This document shows positions 61,401 to 64,000 of a stretch of DNA of 64,000 nt, in pieces. The position numbers were made by a program, and so were the translations under genes. Each line of letters opens with the position of its first letter. Within the stretch, counting starts at the first letter, position 1. Source of the stretch: Microcystis wesenbergii NRERC-220 (GTDB lineage: Bacteria; Cyanobacteriota; Cyanobacteriia; Cyanobacteriales; Microcystaceae); assembly GCF_032027425.1 (NCBI RefSeq), contig NZ_JAVSJA010000001.1, positions 744,001-808,000 on the forward strand, written 5' to 3'. Under the pieces are notes generated by a model that did no database searches, was not told where the DNA came from, and saw only the letters and a program-made list of their open reading frames with translations.

Positions 61401-64000
61401 GGCACAGTGGGGAGAAAATAGCTTTGATGTGCGAGGAAATATTCTTTTAGCTAATCTTATCAGTCAACCCGATATCGCTGAGGTTAACTTAAATCTACAG
61501 GCAAAAACCGACCTTGCTGCTGTACCGCTAACTCAGATTATATCGCTTTTACCGATTGATTCTAACCTAAAACCCAGAGAATCGACACTGACAGGGATCG
61601 GAAAATTTCAAGGACAAATCACAGGAAAAAATCTCTTAACTGCTTGGCAAAAAGTGGGAAATATACAAATCAAAGGAGATATAAATTTAGCTAACTTTAG
61701 CATTAATGATCGACCCTTTGAACCTATCTTAAAAGGAAGTATGCAAGCAGGAATCGGTCAAAATATTAGTTTAAATCTGCGGGGAAATCAGGACATTATT
61801 GACCTAACTTTCGATCCTTGTCAACAAAATAATTGTCTGCTGCCCTATCTTCCCTTAGGGATAAATATTCGCCAAGCTTTTGGAAATAAAACTCCTTTTC
61901 TAGCAACAGCTAAACGAAGCGGAGAAAATTTAAATGTTCAGATTGCCGATTTTCCCCTAGAAATCCTGAAAATATCTCCCACGGCAGCCTACAATATTCC
62001 GGGGATTATTGCTGGACAAGTGAATGCTAATCTAGACATCAATTTATTTAACTTACAGGGACAGGGACAACTAGAGATTAATCGACCTAGTTTAGGTAAC
62101 TTAATCGGGGAAAAATTAACGGCAAATTTGGTTTATCGGGATTCTATAGTTCAACTGCAAGAAGGTAGTTTACAAGCGGGTGCAAGTCAATATAATCTGC
62201 AAGGTTTATTTAATTGGCAAACCCAAGCAATAGAAGCTAAACTGAGGGTAGATAAAGGTTATATTCAAGATTTATTATCAGTTGCTAGTATCTATGATTT
62301 AACCAGTTTAATCACCCTTTTCTCCTCAGAGAATAACCCAGCTATTCAACTTAGTCCCCTAGGAGTAGGTAATCCCGAAGCTTCCCTAGCACAACAGGTA
62401 AATTTGCGGGCAAAAATTGAAGAAATAATCCAGCAATTAGCAGGGGAAAGAGGGGTAGTCGGCATACCTTCCGAACTAGATTTTCGCGGCCGTTATCAAG
62501 CAAATATAGCCTTAACTGGGACTTTAAAAAATCCCGAACTGAATGTACAATTTCAGGGCAATAGATGGGAATGGCGACCCCAAAGACCGACAGTAAATAT
62601 TGTTAAACCTCTGGGAATTGTCACCACCGATACCCAATTAATTCCGATTGATGAAGTAACAATTAATCTTAACTTAAATCGTCAGTTGCTCAGGATAGAA
62701 CCGATTAGATTAAAATCACGAGATTCTTCCGTATTTTTAGCGGGTGATTTTTCCTTAAACAAAGTAGAGGGAACTTTTGCCGTGGAAAATATTTCTCTCG
62801 ATCTCTTGAGAAATTTCGTCCAGTTTCCCTTGGATGTATCCGGTAGTCTAAAAACTCAAGGACAAATTGCAGGAACCTTATTAAATCCTCGTATTCAGGG
62901 TAACTTTGCCTTTATTGATGGTGCAATTAATGCCCAAAATATTAATCAAGATATAATTGGTTTATTTACCTATAATCAGTATCGTTTTGATTTGCGGACA
63001 ACCTCCTCCGAATCAATCCAAATCTATGCCAGCATTCCCTATCCTCCCTTACCGGGTAATGATCAATTAAAAATCCAAGCAAAATTAGGAACCGATGCAA
63101 TCAAATTAATTGAAGCTATCAGTCAAAACGCCATCGAATGGGTTAACGGTGAGGGAGAGGTAGTTCTTTCAGCGACGGGAAGATTAGATGTAAAAGAGGG
63201 CTTAAAAATCAAAGATTTAGAAGCAAATGGTATAGTTACTCTCGATAATGCCGCTATCCGCAGTGTTGCTTTTCCAGAGATTTTAACCGTAAATGGCCGC
63301 ATTGGGTTAACCCCTGAAAACTTAACAGTAGAGGAATTACAAGGCTCGATCGCTGATAGACAAATTTCTGTGGTGGGAGTTTTACCTTTCTTTCAAGCCA
63401 TCAAAAATAATCCTAATCCCTTAACAGTTAATATTCAAGAGGGAGATATAGCAATTAATGGTCTTTATCGGGGATTAATTGCTGGGAATGCCATGGTAAC
63501 GGGAACAATTCAGCAACCAATTATCGGGGGGAATGTGCGTCTTTCGAGGGGTAAAGTTTTTCTTCCTCGCACCCCAGAAATTAATCAAGAAACGGATAAA
63601 CCAGTGAGTCGCTGGCTGCAGCCTCTCAACATTCCTCAGACGACAAATATTACTCCAGTTTTAAATAATTTCCAAGTGTCTTTAGCGGGATTATCCATCG
63701 AACAAGAACCTTTGTATCAATTTGATTTTAGTGGTGCTTTAACCTTGAACGGTTCGCTCACTCCACTGGAGAAATTACAAACCAATGGAGTGATTAATCT
63801 CGATCGAGGACGGGTTAGTTACATCGATACTCGTTTTCTTCTTAACCGACGCAATCAAAATGTTATTGTTTTCGATTCTAGTCGCGGGTTGGGACTTTTA
63901 AATCCCTTTGTTGATATTCAACTGCGAACAATTCTCAGCGAATTTTCTCAATCTCGCGATTTTGCTATCTCCCGTCCGGGGGGGGATTTTCCTAGTAATG
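58438..64000 (+). CDS. TamB-like translocation/assembly protein, cut by right edge
   Basis: At least 1,854 codons with no stop reaching the window end. The N-terminus has one transmembrane helix (about residues 31-50, LIVGGITLLGITSLGYF) and then a long run of beta-strand-rich repeats (e.g. INLNLQAHF, VTGKLDQPLIKGTV), the beta-taco groove of the AsmA/TamB (DUF490) superfamily that spans the periplasm and moves lipids or helps outer-membrane protein assembly. Length and repeats match cyanobacterial TamB/Tic236-type proteins. The C-terminal DUF490 part is only starting at the edge. Confidence 0.88.
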   Translation, partial: MSNSPGDPSPRPNLFLSLGRFVRRPSTLIVGGITLLGITSLGYFTTRYLVYERLTPILDNIFSEMLHRPVRVGKIEGFYFNRIRIGKSEIPATANSADSLSIDAIELGLNPLPLLLGLPLPIDVKLINPSIYLDQDKNGQWLDNLEKIASNLDREAPIKLNLGFQVEKAAITIQPYALKKPIEIKADGQGRFIDHQKQPLTYDLSAEILKSQVKIKGETALKTGESLTNLQIDRLNLSELLTLIPGSNFQLNQGQVNANIALNIPSWAKLNQSQGNGNFQVTEVAGKFQPFQYPIKLTTKLNLQGDKVLVEQAIASIGKIKTEVKGEVNWQTGYHLNVALESVDLQQLLRIIYLQSPLDLRGEARSTFQVTGKLDQPLIKGTVSNSKPIIFEQIPIQSITSNFQTNLNSLNLDKIQIKPVAGGEIKGEGKLQLNILQSLQKNQPLDGTKMPINLNLQAHFPTKKIISQFATIPAKININDLQANIKARGSLGLPQLLINWQIPGVNRSGLINVAGEGKVFLGGNKINLTDTVIKTNGGRLQVNGNGDFTSKLVQAKITGNNFLLTPFVPIVCQYVDSICPYLETLEPLNLETANIQVSGKIDQLNVNTLNAVANLGISSKQGTILVNSQVLQGNLQAKAVLAGLPINSLLPNLPTQVKLLRSQINLQGYLGELLNNKNNIFSSWQGQGNLELLVDNNPLIATAKLNRGLMTGTVNTSGISLNNFTENLTIPVSLGRAKINFAGRINSLISGTLTDLQTWRGEGDIQLFVNNQSLRTTTQLEQGILSGIVNTDGINLNPFLPNINIPVSLGKTQVNFTGAIKELLAGKIPNFSTVNARVDTRLLVDNNPINTAIQLNNGIFNILGSLENFQTNIPIPLNISQTRFQATGNAQTIFDSLLEKQLNLSSIKAVFNSRINVAKGEIKAKAQLNNNFWQSDIIAANLDPTAVLGQLPGIKSISIPNLDFRANLAGNIEEIWQGVTPIQVNNLSAQWGENSFDVRGNILLANLISQPDIAEVNLNLQAKTDLAAVPLTQIISLLPIDSNLKPRESTLTGIGKFQGQITGKNLLTAWQKVGNIQIKGDINLANFSINDRPFEPILKGSMQAGIGQNISLNLRGNQDIIDLTFDPCQQNNCLLPYLPLGINIRQAFGNKTPFLATAKRSGENLNVQIADFPLEILKISPTAAYNIPGIIAGQVNANLDINLFNLQGQGQLEINRPSLGNLIGEKLTANLVYRDSIVQLQEGSLQAGASQYNLQGLFNWQTQAIEAKLRVDKGYIQDLLSVASIYDLTSLITLFSSENNPAIQLSPLGVGNPEASLAQQVNLRAKIEEIIQQLAGERGVVGIPSELDFRGRYQANIALTGTLKNPELNVQFQGNRWEWRPQRPTVNIVKPLGIVTTDTQLIPIDEVTINLNLNRQLLRIEPIRLKSRDSSVFLAGDFSLNKVEGTFAVENISLDLLRNFVQFPLDVSGSLKTQGQIAGTLLNPRIQGNFAFIDGAINAQNINQDIIGLFTYNQYRFDLRTTSSESIQIYASIPYPPLPGNDQLKIQAKLGTDAIKLIEAISQNAIEWVNGEGEVVLSATGRLDVKEGLKIKDLEANGIVTLDNAAIRSVAFPEILTVNGRIGLTPENLTVEELQGSIADRQISVVGVLPFFQAIKNNPNPLTVNIQEGDIAINGLYRGLIAGNAMVTGTIQQPIIGGNVRLSRGKVFLPRTPEINQETDKPVSRWLQPLNIPQTTNITPVLNNFQVSLAGLSIEQEPLYQFDFSGALTLNGSLTPLEKLQTNGVINLDRGRVSYIDTRFLLNRRNQNVIVFDSSRGLGLLNPFVDIQLRTILSEFSQSRDFAISRPGGDFPSN

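Overview
This window is almost certainly from the chromosome of a unicellular, bloom-type cyanobacterium, and Microcystis is my best guess. Photosystem I subunits psaL and psaI, a fused nrtC in an nrtABCD nitrate transporter, sqdX, opcA next to zwf, cobN, HIP1 palindromes (GCGATCGC), heptanucleotide short tandem repeats and a dense load of insertion sequences and MITEs all point that way. The genus call is inference from gene content and repeat style; no rRNA is present to confirm it.

Layout. 1-5.5 kb: a pentapeptide-repeat membrane protein (cut by the left edge), a DUF2103 gene, clpS, the sulfolipid synthase sqdX, a phosphopantetheinyl transferase and a beta-lactamase-fold protein. 5.7-8.6 kb: an unusual cassette with a PD-(D/E)XK-ParA fusion followed directly by a ParB-like protein, then a Uma2 gene. 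8.8-12.9 kb: a DNA photolyase and an RND pump. 12.9-16.2 kb: repeat-rich DNA with two abutting MITEs, a secreted small protein, tRNA-Cys, mtnB, an ISAs1-type relic, a PsiE-like gene and G/C-rich hairpin arrays. 16.2-21.6 kb: nrtDCBA on the minus strand. 22-26 kb: a J-domain protein, a decayed VapC with its antitoxin, an orphan hsdS and a Nudix hydrolase. 26-34.9 kb: argH, a class II aldolase-like protein, a broken hypothetical locus, a Crp/Fnr regulator, a ROK kinase, twin DUF29 genes, a zinc-ribbon protein and an APH-fold kinase.

35.1-37.2 kb holds a two-gene ATPase plus Toprim-like module that looks like a phage-defence unit. It is followed by cobN, a hybrid histidine kinase with a cyanobacteriochrome-like GAF domain, psaL-psaI, a universal stress protein, pgk, a second Uma2 gene, and zwf-opcA, the entry to the oxidative pentose phosphate pathway.

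50.7-56.5 kb is a nested transposon stack. An IS200/IS605 element was hit in the tnpA stop codon by an IS630-family element. That element has repeatedly jumped into itself, an ISL3-family element sits in one copy and a MITE in another. The right end has a DUF3747/SLH protein and a very large TamB-like protein that runs off the window.

The points most worth following up are the nuclease-ParA/ParB cassette, the ATPase/Toprim pair, the self-inserted IS630 ladder, the MITE nested in a MITE at 47.3 kb, and the GAF domain with both candidate bilin cysteines.
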